DNA of 64,000 nt from Clavulina sp. PMI_390. Lineage: Eukaryota > Basidiomycota > Agaricomycetes > Cantharellales > Hydnaceae. Where the stretch lies: positions 1 through 64,000 of the forward strand of contig WIDE01000041.1 of NCBI GenBank assembly GCA_015039315.1, given 5' to 3'. The notes below the pieces were generated by a model, which was not told where the DNA came from, searched no databases, and was given only the letters and a program-made list of their open reading frames with translations. The translations under genes and the position numbers were made by a program. Below are positions 37,917 to 50,089 of this stretch, piece after piece. Position 1 is the first letter of the stretch; each line of letters opens with the position of its first letter.

Positions 37917-40118
37917 TTATTCTTCAACTGCACTCTCTGGTAAGTGAGACGGCCGTGCATTCGAGCTTGAAGCCACTGGAGGACCTTTTGGTTGAATTAT
38001 ACGCATCGGATATTCTCCCTATGATGCGAGCTTTGAGATATGGGCCAACATTGATGAATGGAATACCAACCACCTCTCCAATATCTTCTGCCCCGAGGGC
38101 ATTTCGCTTGATCCTGTCTGCCCTACCAATTGAGAATCGACCTGATTGAGTATCGGTCTTGCCACCTCGACGGTGATCAGTGGCGGACGATACGACCAAG
38201 TTAGGATCCACAGGATTTGAACCTGAATCCTGGGTGATGGTGGTCGATGGTGGAGTGGTAATAATGGCCGGTATTCGCTGGGTTTTACTCCCAAACAGTT
38301 GGCTCAAGCCTGGTATCGAGAAGCTGAAAGGGATGGTCACATTGCGCGCTTCACGCGCGCGCAACCCGCTACGCATATGGAGGCTAGCCAGCGAAGGGGA
38401 TCGGATTCTAGATCTCCTTTGGCTAGGTTCAAATGTACCCAATAGAAACTCACTTTGAAAGGACCCCGCAAATGTTGATTGGGGGGCCGCACTGTTGATT
38501 AAATTAAATCAAGCGTTAGATTTTGAGGACGCGATGAATGAAATGAATGCTTGACGTCCTGTACTCAACAATGCAACTCCCCCATACCACGCTTTCTTAT
38601 ACTGCCTCACACACACGTCAGACCAGCGCCGCGAAATAAGTCCCGGAAAAAGCACAGCACGTACAGCTAGAACAATCGCGAGAGCCAGCATCGTGCTCAC
38701 CACCCCAGTCGCAACTCCATAAAGCATGACCAATTTCATGATAGAATTGGTCCTATATAGCGTTCGCCCATGAACAGTGAGCGTACCACTAGGAGAGAAA
38801 AGCTAGATAAGAGGGGACTCTTACGAAGAAACAGTGCTTTTTTTCCTGGTCATGAGATAGGATAGGTAAATCGAAATAGTCGAATCGGTGACGACCTGAG
38901 CGTGAGGAGTAAGGTAGGGGACCGACAGTGCACGAGCTAGGCTCACGATTAAGCTATTCCAGACTGTGATCGACCAGTGACCTAATGATGCGGGGTCATC
39001 GGCACTGAACTTATCCACGTATGAGCGGTAGTTGACGACTAAAGGGGAGAGACTGGTTGGTCAGACGTCACGCCGCACCCCAAAAATACTGCCTACAAAG
39101 TCCAAATGCTGCGAGCAAGCAGTTGGTGATAATCGTTAGAATAGGTGTAAATTTGGACTAGGCGAGGCTCACCCGAAGTTGTTGTGATTAATGCTCCCTA
39201 GGAAACAAGAATTCAAGAAACTGCCGTGCTCACGGTACACGATCGACCTAGATGCGCCCTTGTTGTTAAGCTTACCAAAGGTATCATCGCACGAATGTCT
39301 TTCCCAACTATGAGAGGCGTGTCAGAGGGAAAGCAATCAGCGATGCAACCATGTAGAGCTAGACGTACATGACCACAATCGAGAAGCGAAGAATGCATGT
39401 GCGATCATTGTGACCAAGAACTGGGGGAGAAGCCAGCAGCGAATTCGAGAACATCGGTGGGTGTCATGAGACAAGGGTAATTCGACCTCACCATTTGTGT
39501 ACTTGAATATCGAGTTTCCCTGGCACAGACAGTTAGGGAGAATATATGGGGAACGGCAAGTGTAAGCGGGCTTACCACTTGACATCAAGCAATAATAGGG
39601 GGTCCAGCTGACACGAAATAAGTTGAAAATAGACGCCGAAAGAAGATATGGGGCTGGTTGGGGGGGGGGGTTATGTGTAATGTTCTGCGGATATACAGAT
39701 GGCACGGGCATACAGAAAGAGCATTTGGAGGACCCTAGAGAAATGAGAGGCGTCATAGGTTATATATATCTCAAGGAGTCTTAGCTCAAGATTTGGAACT
39801 AGGACGTACCAGAGTATCGTGACCTGAGCGAAACGGGTTCAGCGGGGAGTGGTTGATAGCGTACGACAGATGATTCATCTGAACTGACCATCGTTTTGAA
39901 ACCATTAGGGTCGCGAGGGAAGTTGAGGAAATAGAGATAGGTCTGAACGCTCACGACGCCAGTGAAGCTTCGCATAGATTAGCAAGCAGGCGATCGAGGG
40001 TAAACATTTGTTGCAGGCAGTCGTTTTTGCAGTGTTCTTACAAGCCATTGAAAATAATCCCGAACAATAGACCATAAATGCCGGGTATTTGGAACCCACT
40101 AGAACGAGCATTAATCAT
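37917..40118 (-). CDS. DUF6534-like multi-pass membrane protein, array copy 2 (altered start)
   Basis: Same family and exon order as the neighbouring copies: GFQIPGIYGLLFGIIFNGL, VQTYLYFLNFPRDPNGFKTM, NSIMKLVMLYGVATGVVST, YKKAWYGGVALLST, SLHMRSGLRAREARNVTIPF, and a terminal exon GEYPMRIIQPKGPPVASSS ending at 37917. Unlike the other copies, the 5-nt ATG-AG first exon is not present: the aligned bases near 40142-40147 read ACGCAG. An in-frame ATG at 40118-40116 gives MINARSSGFQIPG by reading through what is intron 1 in the other copies, so I set the start there. The variable C-terminal tail is the most diverged of the five. Either the start has shifted or the copy is decaying. Confidence 0.6.
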
Positions 40119-40230
40119 GTATGAGTCAGAGGGGCGACAACCTGCGTCAGAAAACGAAGTGAACAATTCTGAGATCCGTGAACGGGGGAAGGAGCATGGC
40201 TAGGCCACCACATTTGGCATCCTCGTTATC

Positions 40231-40237
40231 ATTTATA
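40231..40237 (-). promoter_or_regulatory. TATA box of array copy 2
   Basis: TATAAAT on the minus strand, about 84 nt upstream of the position where the micro first exon would be and 113 nt from the ATG I chose. It aligns with the TATA boxes of copies 3-5. Confidence 0.5.
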
Positions 40238-40866
40238 CTGATGACCGGGTAAACTTAATCGTCGTCATTCAAACGCCAGATTCGGCGATGATGTTTGGGC
40301 ATCCAAGCCGACGACTGCCCAGAGCGTGGAAAAAGACAGCACGGCGCCGCGGCCGTCAATATCAATAGTCGGGCATGGTGTTTGCCGACGCCAACCATAC
40401 TTATGGGTATATAGTTGACTTGCAAGCCCTATAAACATCTTAGTGTTTCGACTTGAAATAGTGAGTGGTGGGGAAGATGCCTGCTCAATTAGAACAAACC
40501 GATGCACACCATAAAGGGCGATCGGATCCTTACTTCGCCACAGCCCACTACTACGGCAAAACCGAGCAAAAGGTAGAAGAAAAGGAAGACAACTGAAGAG
40601 GCTGGATCGTCCGGTTACTTTTGATGATGACGAAACCAGCAAGAAGTAATCTCACGGGGCCGAACATCGAAGTTAATGTTGGACTTGACCTCACGTTTTC
40701 AACGGATTGGTTGCTTGGCGCCACCAAGGGTGGGGTTTAATTCAGTCGGGCTAGCCCAGATGCCCTCATCTCTACATAATCAATGGTCGATCGCAATATT
40801 GGCATCGTGTACTCAGATCGACGTCTCATGAAGCAAGTGGAGTCGCCATACCTCGCCGCTCCCCAA

Positions 40867-43128
40867 TCACCCTCTCTGATATCTAATCCAAGCCTGTGGG
40901 TAATTTAGGAGAACTGGAGTATCTTCTGTTAAGATGGTAGCCATAGGATATTCTCCCTGCAGCAGCCAGATTTTAGACGAATCTTGACGGTGCCAGGCAA
41001 AATTAGCACCCACCTCCACGATTGGTTCTGTTTCTGGAGCATCCCACTTCATAGCTTCAGGGCCATCAGCTGAGGAGATCATATTTTGTCGATTTGTAAC
41101 CCTGCTATCTCCGGGGGGGTGGGTAGTGGGCGTAATGATCGGCTGGCGGTCCACAAGGTCATGCAGCGAGCCATCAGGTTGCATGTTTGGTGATGGGTCA
41201 GCAATGGAGGGTAGCATTTGTTGACTCCTACTTCTGAAGAGGTGACTCAGGCCGGGAATCGAGAAGCTGGTGGGGATACTCGCATCGCGTGCTTCACGCA
41301 AACGCAGGCCACTTCGCATGTGGAGACTGATCAAATATCGAGAAAACGGACTTGAATTCTGCCCCAACGAAGATGGAGAGCGCTAGATGAAACTTACTTG
41401 GCAAGAACCGCGCAGATGGTGACCGGGGGGCCACACTATCAATGGGATTGAATGTACCTTCGTATCCTTGCGAGGCAGCGGTGAAGGCAGGCCATACTGT
41501 ACCAAATAACCCAATTCCAGAAATCCATGCTTGCTTGTACTGCACCAAGAATGTTAAGTCAATTTCATCTGTTATGCTTTAGATAATTTACTACATACCG
41601 CTAGTACGATCGCGATAGCCAGCACCGTACTGACCATGCCAGTGGCAAGTCCGTAAAGCATGACCAGGTTCATAATGGAATTCGTGCTGAGCGGCATTGA
41701 TGCGTGAAGATGAGCATCATGGCTCAGAGGGAAGTTGAAGCAGAATCAATGCGCACGAGCGAATGCCACTTCTTTTCCTCATCATAAGGTACGAAAGGTA
41801 TACCGAAATAGTTAAATCGGTGACAACCTATGCACGAAGGTTACACGAAAAAATGACTAAGATAGTCAAGGAAACTTGCAACTAGACTGTTCCAGACGAT
41901 AACCGACCAGTGCCCTAGTGAATCGGGATTTGCTACGGTGAACTGGTCCGTATATGAGTGATAATCGACGACTACGGCATGGTGATTGTTAGATGGACAC
42001 AGTTCGATGAGGTCAAGAATGTTACGTACAAATTCCAAAGGCTACCAGCGCGCAGTTGGTGTTGGGTTATTAGAACCAACATGAGCGAATTGAAATTCCC
42101 AACTAACCCAAAGTGATTGTCATCAGCACCGCCTATGACGGCGAGAACCAAATAAGCCGTCGCGTTTTGGATGACAGTGAAAATAGATTAAGCAAGGGTA
42201 GAAAGCATTACCACAGGTATCATCACGCGAAGATCGTTCCCAACTATCAGAATCCTGTCAGATTAGGGGTAACGTGATATCACAAAGCCAGACCCACATG
42301 ACCATAATCGAGAGGCGAAGAAAATATGCGCAATTGTGGTGGTTAAGAGCTAGAACACACCGCAGGGAGGTAAGTGCGTGGACCACTAGAACAAGACGGT
42401 AAGAACCCATTCTCATGATTTGTGAACTTGAATATCGGGTTTCCCTGAGGCACGGCGATAAGCAACCGAATAACAGGCCAGGCAGGGGGCCTAGGCGTAC
42501 CATCTGACATCAAGAAGCATCAAGGGATCTGATTGACAAGAGATTAGTTCATAATAGGTGCCAAAGGTCGAAATGGGGCTGATAGAAGAGGAGAGGGCGT
42601 TATTTGTATTACGTGCCAATGGGCGCGATAAGGTGACTGGAGACGTACAGGTAGAGCATCTGGGTGAACCTAAAGAACAAGAGGCATCGATTGGATTGCA
42701 CAGATTCGATAAAGTGGCTTGAGAAACTTGGAGTGAGACAAACCAAAGTATTCCAACCTAGATAGAAGGTGTTCATGTATGGGGGCTGAGGGATGAAATA
42801 AAGCAGTTATAAAGACTTACCATCAGCTTGAAACCATTAGAGTCACGAGGGAAGTTGTAGAAGTATAGATACACCTGAACATTGATAACGCCAGTAAAGC
42901 TTTTAGCATATGACGGGATGCAGCGAGAATGAAAGAATAATCAAAATTTCATTATGAAGAGGCGATGTGGGTATTGCATGATCCTTACAAGCCGTTGAAA
43001 ATGAGGCCGATAAGCAGACCATCGAGACCTGGGATGTGGATTGCACTAAACGAGGGATGAGAACTTGGGCCAAGATATGAGTCATAGGGCAACGAGTTGC
43101 CTAGGTTTGCGAATGGGCTTTACCTCAT
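40867..43128 (-). CDS. DUF6534-like multi-pass membrane protein, array copy 3
   Basis: Starts with the 5-nt exon ATG AG (43128-43124), then exon 2 SAIHIPGLDGLLIGLIFNGL. Later exons show a YLYF-containing helix loop with FPRDSNGFK, TNSIMNLVMLYGLATGMVST, YKQAWISGIGLFGTVWPAF, and SLHMRSGLRLREARDASIPT. The final intron (after TEPIVE; donor GTGGGT, acceptor TGCAG) joins to GEYPMATILTEDTPVLL and a stop at 40867. It is nearly identical in layout to copy 4, including flanks. A TATA box (43205-43212) lies 77 nt upstream of the ATG. The products of the array probably share a function, which is unknown for this family. Confidence 0.68.
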
Positions 43129-43204
43129 ATTAGTTCGAGAACTGCAGACACCTGGTTTAGTGGGTGAGCATGGTGGGAAAGGTACATCCTGCCACCCAAA
43201 TTAT

Positions 43205-43212
43205 CTTTTATA
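43205..43212 (-). promoter_or_regulatory. TATA box of array copy 3
   Basis: TATAAAAG on the minus strand, 77 nt upstream of the ATG, in a block conserved with copy 4 (AATTATC next to it). Confidence 0.6.
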
Positions 43213-43214
43213 AC

Positions 43215-44188
43215 GAGGGTTTGGATAGTCATGCTATTTCCAATGTCAAAGTGCCCGATGGTGCTCGGGCATCCATCGCCACGGAGAGGCGTGAAACAAA
43301 TAAGGCGGTGTTGTGGCTGGTTGAGATGAGGATGCAATTTGTCTTTGAGCCTTCACATCGCCTCGCCAAGCCGAAAGAATGATATTAGCGAGCTACTGGG
43401 AGTTCCCAGATCACCCTGATAATAGCCCCATTCCCCGCGCTCCCAACCCGGAATAGGCTAGGCTGGGATCTGAAGCGGTTCGAGCATCGAGTCGCAATAG
43501 CATCGGTTAATGCTCGGGATCATCAAATACGAAATAATGGAGTGTTTGGAAAGACAAATGGATGGATAGGAAAATGCAGGAAGAATTCGTATATTTATCC
43601 CCATCAGGTTCGCTTCCTACTAGAGCTAATGTTTAACCGTAGTTTAAGTTTCAAGAATCATGAAAAGAGTGGAGGCACACGCCTATTATGTGGATTTCCG
43701 TTCTATCAGCCTAACCCCGTCGACGGAGTTGGCAGGCCTAGCTAAGTAGCAGCCTTGCTACCTGTAGGGGAATAGGTGGCTGGTGGCTATCCGCTGTCTG
43801 ACGGGAAGCTAATTATCTTACGAGGGTATATGGGGTATAGGTTCCAACAAAAATGTCCCGTGAAAATAAAGAGAAGGCGAGGAATTCAGATTGAGGCCGA
43901 ATCATGCATAAGGTCGCGTGTCAAGTCCCCGATCAATCACATGGCGTCACTGATATAATGTTATGATTACGTTTCAGCCGGGTCTATCAACATGTTCTCC
44001 CGAGCTGACACTCAAAGGCTGGATCAGACGCCCTAGCGCAAAGTAGCGCATAACCTAACGCAACAAAAATAGCCCGTATGTTAGAGAGCCGTGGCTGTTG
44101 TTTTCAATATAGTCAGAAGGGGATGGAGTGGCAGCATCTCGTCTCAGAATGCTAACCGCTCTCTCCGATGCATGACAAACGGCTATGT
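43215..44188. repeat. Array spacer upstream of copy 3
   Basis: About 970 bp without an open gene. It aligns with the spacer at about 46770-47750 upstream of copy 4, so it is repeated rather than unique. Several short open frames exist but are not conserved between the two spacers. Confidence 0.6.
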
Positions 44189-44239
44189 TTAAGTGGTTGG
44201 GACATCGGTTGCTAGAACTGTGGTCATTGGGTATCCTCC
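44189..44239 (-). pseudogene. Orphan terminal exon of a DUF6534-like gene
   Basis: Seventeen codons, GGYPMTTVLATDVPTT plus stop, directly after an ATAG acceptor. It matches the terminal exon of copy 5 (GGYPMTAIRATDIRST), and the adjoining intron remnant also matches as far as about 44292. There is no gene body attached: at 44292-44314 the sequence switches to the flank found downstream of copy 3. It is a scar of the block duplication, not a gene. Confidence 0.7.
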
Positions 44240-44445
44240 CTATCAAAGGCAAACTTCAGACACCCTCTAAGGTTTTCGCAAGAAGTCAGCATGTACCTTG
44301 CGACCGGGCAGATTCAGATGCCCTCATCCCTACATAATCAATGCTCGATTGCAATACTGGCATCGCGTACTTCGATCGACACCTTAGGAGGGAAGTGGTG
44401 TCGCCGTATCTCCTCGCTCGCCAATCACCCTCTCTGACGTCTGAC

Positions 44446-46681
44446 CTAGGCCTGCGGGTATTCTGGGATAGCCAGGGTATCTTCTACCAGAATTGTAGCC
44501 ATAGGATATTCTCCCTATTGTAGCCAAATTCAGATGTGTCTTGACGATGCAAGTGAAAATTAGCACTCACCTCTATGATTGGTTCTGTTTCTGGAGCATT
44601 CCACTTCGTAGCTTCAGGGCCATCAACTGAGGGGACGAAGGACCCCCGAGCTGCGACCTCGCTACCTCCAGATGGGTGGGTAGTGGGCGATACACTCGAC
44701 TGAGAGTCCACATGGCCATGCGATGAGCCATAGGGTGGCACATTTGATGACGGAGCAGCAGTGATGGGTAATATTTGTTGACTCCTGCTTCGGAGTAGTT
44801 GACTCAGGCCAGGAATCGAGAAGCTGGTGGGGATCCTCGCATCGCGTGCTTCACGCGAGCGCAGGCCACTTCGCATGTGGAGGCTGGTCAAACAAGGAGA
44901 CGAAGGAGTTGAATTCTGCCTCGACGGAGATCACGAACACCAGATGACACTTACTTGGCAAGAACTGCGCATATGGTGACAGGGGGGCCACACTATCAAT
45001 GGGATTAAGAGTGGCTTCATATCCTGGCGAAGCAACACGTGCGAAGGAGGGCCATACTGTACCAAATAACGCAATTCCAGAGATCCATGCTTGCTTGTAC
45101 TGCGCCAAAAAGTGCTAGGTTAGCTTCATCCACCATGCATGAAATAATGGTTTACATACCGCGAGGACGATCGTGATAGCTAGCACCGTACTCACCATGC
45201 CGGTGGTAAGTCCGTAAAGCATGACTAGGTTCATAATAGAATTCGTGCTGAGTGGCATTGATGCGCGAAGATGAGCATCATGGCTCGGAAAGAACTCGAA
45301 GCAGAACCAATACGCACGAGCGAATGGCACTTCTTTTCCTCATCATGAGGTAAGAGAGGTATACTGAAATAGTCAAATCGGTGACAACCTGGGCACAAGG
45401 GTTAAACAAAGAAACGACCAATATTGTCAAGGGAACCTACAACAAGACTGTTCCAGACCATTACCGACCAGTGCCCTAGTGAATCGGGATTGGCTACGGT
45501 GAACTGGTCCGTGTATGAGCGATAACCGACGACTGTGGCATAGAGTTTGTTAGGTTGGCACAGTTCCATGGGGTCAAAAACGCTACGCACAAACTCCAAA
45601 GGCTACCGGCGCACAGTGGGTGATAGGTTATTAGAAACCAACCGAAGCAAGTTGGAATCTCGGACTGACCCAAGGTGATTGTCATCAGCATCGCCTACAA
45701 AGGCGAGAATTCAATAAGCCGTCGCGGTTTTGATGGCAGCTAAAGGTAGATCAAGTAAGGTTAGAAGGCATTACCAAAGGTATCATCATGCAAATATCGT
45801 TCCCAACTATTAAAGGCCTGTTAGATAAGGGGCAACGTGACATCGCAGAACCAGACCCACATGACCATAGTCGAGAGGCGAAGAAAATATGCGCAACTGT
45901 TGTGATTAAGAGCTACAAAATTTCGTAGTGGGGTAAGTGCGTCGACCACTAGAAAAGACGATGAGAACACATTCTCACGATTTGTGTACTTGAATATCGA
46001 GTTTCCCTGAGGAACGATAAGCGAACGTATCAACAGGGCAGGCAGCGAACCTGAGCGTACCATCTGACATCAAGAAGCATTAAGGGGTTTGGTTGACAAG
46101 AGATTAGTTCATAATAGGTGCCAAAGGTCGAAATGGGGCTGATAGAAGAGGGGGGCGTTACTTGTATTACGTGCTAATGGGCGCGATAAGGTGACTGGGA
46201 CGTACAGGTAGAGCATCTGGATGACCCTAAAGAACAAGAGGCATAGATGGGTTGAACAGATTCGATAAAGTGCCCTGAGACACGTGGACAAACCAAAGTA
46301 TCCCAACCTAGATGGAAGGGGTTCAGAAGCGCGGACTAAGGTATGGAATCAAGCAGTTATCAGGACTTACCATCATTTTGAAACCATTGGAGTCACGAGG
46401 GAAGTTGCAGAAGTATAGATACACTTGAGCATTGATAACGCCAGTAAAGCTTGTAGTATAGGAAGGGATGCAACGAGAATGAAAGAATATTGAACATTTC
46501 ATTATGAAGAGGAGCTGATGGAGGTGTTGCAAGATCCTTACAAGCCGTTGAAAATGAGGCCGATAAGCAGACCATCGAGGCCTGGGATGTGGATTGCACT
46601 GGAACGAGGGGCGAAAACCCGGGCCAAATATGAGTCACCGCGCAACGAGTTGCCTCAATCGACAAATAAGCTTTACCTCAT
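44446..46681 (-). CDS. DUF6534-like multi-pass membrane protein, array copy 4
   Basis: Micro first exon ATG AG at 46681-46677 with donor GTAAAG, exon 2 SAIHIPGLDGLLIGLIFNGL, then FTGVINAQVYLYFCNFP and RDSNGFKMM, NSIMNLVMLYGLTTGMVST, YKQAWISGIALFGTVWPSF, and SLHMRSGLRSREARDARIPT. The last intron has a consensus donor (GTGAGT after TEPIIE) and its acceptor at about 44513 leads to GEYPMATILVEDTLAIPEY and a stop at 44446. Reading on without splicing would stop at 44484 instead. Sister of copy 3 by a recent block duplication. TATA box at 46757-46763, 76 nt from the ATG. Confidence 0.68.
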
Positions 46682-46756
46682 ATGAGTCCAAGAACTGCAG
46701 ACACCTGCTTCAGTGAGTGAGCATAGTGGGAAAGGTACATTGGGCCACCCAATTAT

Positions 46757-46763
46757 CTTTATA
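46757..46763 (-). promoter_or_regulatory. TATA box of array copy 4
   Basis: TATAAAG on the minus strand, 76 nt upstream of the ATG; the spacing is kept within a few bases among copies 3, 4 and 5. Confidence 0.6.
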
Positions 46764-46769
46764 GTGGGA

Positions 46770-47750
46770 TATTGGATAGGATTAATCATGCTATTTCCAA
46801 TGCTGAAGTGAGCAATGGTGCTCGGGCATCCATCGCTGCAGAGGCGTGGAAAAAAATAAGGCGGCGTTGTGGCTGAGTGAAACGAGGACCCAATTCGTTT
46901 CCGGGCCTTCGCATAGCCTCGCCAAGCTGAAAGAATGAGATCAGCGACCTGAAAGAACTGGAGTTCCCAGATCACCCTGATAGCAGCACCATTCCCTGCG
47001 CTTCTTCCAACCCCCGAATACGCTTGGCTCAGATCTGGATCGGGTGTAGCATTGAGCCACAACAGCATCGGTTAATGCTCGGTATTATCAGATGCGAAAT
47101 CATGGGGTATGTACGAAGAAAAATGCATAGGAAAGTGTAGAAAGAAGTCGTTTATTTATACACATCGGATACGCTTCCTATTGGAGCTAATCTTCGACCA
47201 TGAATCATGAATAGAATTAGAGCATACACCGATATTAAGCTTTCTTGCTGTGTCAGTCCAGCCCTGCAGATGGAGGCAGCAGGCTTGGCCAGGTAGCAGA
47301 TGTAGAGCAATAGGTGGCTGGTGTCTATCCCGGTCTAATGCGAAGTCAATTATCTTACAAGAGCATATTGGTAAGGGTTTTAGCACATGTCATTGAGACT
47401 ATGACGTCGATGAAGAAAAGAAGAGAGACGGTCCGTGGGATAAAGGAAGGCGAGGAAAACAGAGCGAAGCCGAGTCTTGGATAAGGTCGCGTGTCGAGTC
47501 CCCGATCAATCACTTGGCGTCACCAATGTGATTTTACAATTACTTTTCGGCCGGGTCTATTAACATGTTCTCAGCCCGCCCAAGGCTGGATTGAACAGCC
47601 CAACGCAAAGGAGCGCATAACCTAATTACACCAAAAATAATCCGTGTGTTAGAGAGCTGCGCTTGTTGTTTGTAACGTACTCAGAAGGGGATGGGAATTG
47701 CAGCACCTTGTCTCAAGTTGCTGGCCACTCTCTCTGATGCCTTACATACG
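46770..47750. repeat. Array spacer upstream of copy 4
   Basis: The counterpart of the spacer upstream of copy 3. Shared landmarks include the TTAATGCTCGG stretch and GGTCGCGTGTC(A/G)AGTCCCCGATCAATCAC near 43913 and 47487. No gene seen. Confidence 0.6.
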
Positions 47751-47751
47751 A

Positions 47752-50010
47752 TTATGTTGGAGTGGATCGAATATCTGTTGCTCGAATTGCGGTCATTGGG
47801 TATCCTCCCTATCAAAGCCAAATTTCAGACATCTCCTAAGGTTTTTGGGAAGAGTCAGCACACCTCGCTAATCGATTCAGCGTCTGCAATCTTGCGATTC
47901 ATAATTTGGAGCCCACCGATCGAGAACAGCAGGCGTCCGCGGGTAGCAATTTTGGCGCCTCTCAAACAATGCCTGACTGGCGACATAGCTAATCGATAGT
48001 CTGCGGGGTCATCATGCGAGCCATGCGCAGCCGTGGTTGGCGGTAGATCGACGGTAATGCCGGGTATTTGTTGACTCTTACTCCGGAAGAGTTGATTGAG
48101 CCCTGGGATCGAGAAGCTAGTGGGTATGCTGGTATCCCGTGCTTCACGTGAGCGCAAGCCGCTTCGCATATGGAGGCTGATCAAACGAGCGGGAGAAAAG
48201 ACTTGGGTTCTGCCACAGCGACGCTCCATTGTATGCAATGAGACCCACTTTGTGAGAACTGCGCAGACGTTGATCGGAGGCCCACACTATCGAGGGGATT
48301 GAGTGCGGTGTTAGGTTGTCGGGAAGCAGCAGGTGCGCATGGAGGCTTGACATACTGATCCAAACAATGCCACCCCCGAGTACCAGGCTTTCTTATACTG
48401 TATCAAAAGCACTGGATTATCGGCATGTATTATTCTCCGTGGGAACACGATACATACCGCCAGGACGATGGTGAGAGCTATCACCGTACTGACCGTCCCA
48501 GTGGTAACACCATATAGCGTGACCAGCTTCATAATGGAGTTAGTCCTAAATGGCATCGAAGTGTTGAAGATGAGAATCGTGGCTTCGAGCGGAGATCAAG
48601 GCAGAAATAATGCGTACGAGCGAATGGTACTTCTCTTCCTCATCATGAGGTAAGAAAGGTATATGGAAATCGTCGAATCGGTCACAACCTGCCCGTGCGC
48701 AGATTAACGCACGAATGTTTGGGCTGACCACGATCAAGGAGGCTTACGATTAGACTATTCCAGACAGTGATTGACCAGTGCCCAAGTGATGCGGGGTCGG
48801 CGGAGCTGAACTGGTCCGTGTACGAGCGGTACCCAACGACTGCCGTATGGTGAATCATTACATGAAAGTAGTTCCGCTGAATCAAGAAGATACATACAAA
48901 TGCCGAATGCTACAACCGCACCATCAGAAATTATGCGTTAGGAAGCAGCGCGTGTAACGATAGGCTTTGACACTGACCCAAGTTTGTAGTCATAAGGGCG
49001 CCCTTGAGAAGTTAAGGAGCAACATGTGAACAATCTGTCGCGGTCAAAATGTACGACAAGGCCGCATTGGCCGAGCTCACCAAAGGAACCATCACGCGGA
49101 GGTCGTTCCCATCTATGAGGAGTGGATTCATATAACGGGCAGCGAGTAAAGTGATTTTGCACGATTAGACATACAAGACCATAGCCGAGAAGCGAAGAAA
49201 ATATGGGCAATTGCCGTGATCAAGAGCTATAAAACCGGGTAGCGAAGTGGTTCAATCAGCTAGTTCAAAGAATCTGTGAGAGCAAGGTCTCACAATCTGT
49301 GTGCTTGAATATCGTGTTTCCCTGGAGGAGCCAGTTGGAAAACATATAGATAGGGCAGGTAGGATGCGGCGGCCTACCACTTGACCTCGAGAAGCATAAG
49401 TGGGTTTTTCTGACATGAGATAAGTTCATAATAGGCCCCGATAGCAGAAATTGGCCTAGGAGTTGGGGATGCACAAAGGTTACTGGAATGCGTCGCGTGA
49501 ATAGGGAGGAAATGTCGTATGAGACTTACAGGTATAGCATTTGGAGGGTCCTGAGGTGATGGGAGGCATTGGGAGGTTATGTGTCTTTCCAGGGATATTG
49601 ACTCAAGACACCGAACTGGACGGACCATAATGTTGCAACCTGAATAAAAAGCGTTTATTCGTGCAGATGGGCTATACGATAGAAGGATTGTCTTGGCTTA
49701 CCATCAATTTGAGCCGGCTAGAGTCGCGAGGGAATTTGCGGAAGTACATATACACTTGAGCGTTCATGATGCCGGTGAAGCTTTTGATAGATGACGGGGG
49801 CAGAGGGAAACAAAGAAGCATGCGTGTCTTGTGAGGTTGCGATCGGTCGGGGTCGCGGCAGAGTTCTTACAAGCCATTCAGGATCAACCCAACGAGTAGA
49901 CCATCAAGGCCGGGAAGTTGGAAAGCACTGGAGCAAACCAAAACATGAGAACGCAGAAAAAATGACTCGACAAGAAGCCTCGGGAAGGTAAGGAAGGGGA
50001 TTTACTTCAT
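47752..50010 (-). CDS. DUF6534-like multi-pass membrane protein, array copy 5
   Basis: First in transcription order along the array. Micro first exon reads ATG AA (50010-50006), donor GTAAAT; exon 2 is NAFQLPGLDGLLVGLILNGL. Further exons: the YMYFRKFPRDSSRLKLM-type loop (49690-49770), TNSIMKLVTLYGVTTGTVST, YKKAWYSGVALFGSV, SLHMRSGLRSREARDTSIPT. The last intron follows ESISE and the terminal exon is GGYPMTAIRATDIRST ending at 47752. TATA box 50090-50096 lies 80 nt upstream. Relative to copies 3 and 4 the Pro/Ser-rich tail is diverged. Individual internal splice sites were not all checked. Confidence 0.64.
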
Positions 50011-50089
50011 ACGCCTTCAAGGTTTGCGGACACCCCTGCGTTGGCGAGCGAACATGGTGGGGAAACGGCGTTTGGTCCGGCCCAGCAAA

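Noticed and set aside
43542..43958. Short plus-strand open frames in the array spacers
   Set aside because: They are not kept in the homologous spacer at 47.1-47.5 kb, so they are not conserved coding sequence.
44484..44520. Unspliced C-terminal extension of array copy 4
   Set aside because: A consensus GTGAGT donor and an ATAG acceptor give the terminal exon shared by the other copies; the read-through codons are intron.
35062..50010. Transposable element as the origin of the array repeats
   Set aside because: I see no transposase, reverse transcriptase, terminal inverted repeats or target-site duplications; the repeat units are genes plus spacers in direct orientation.
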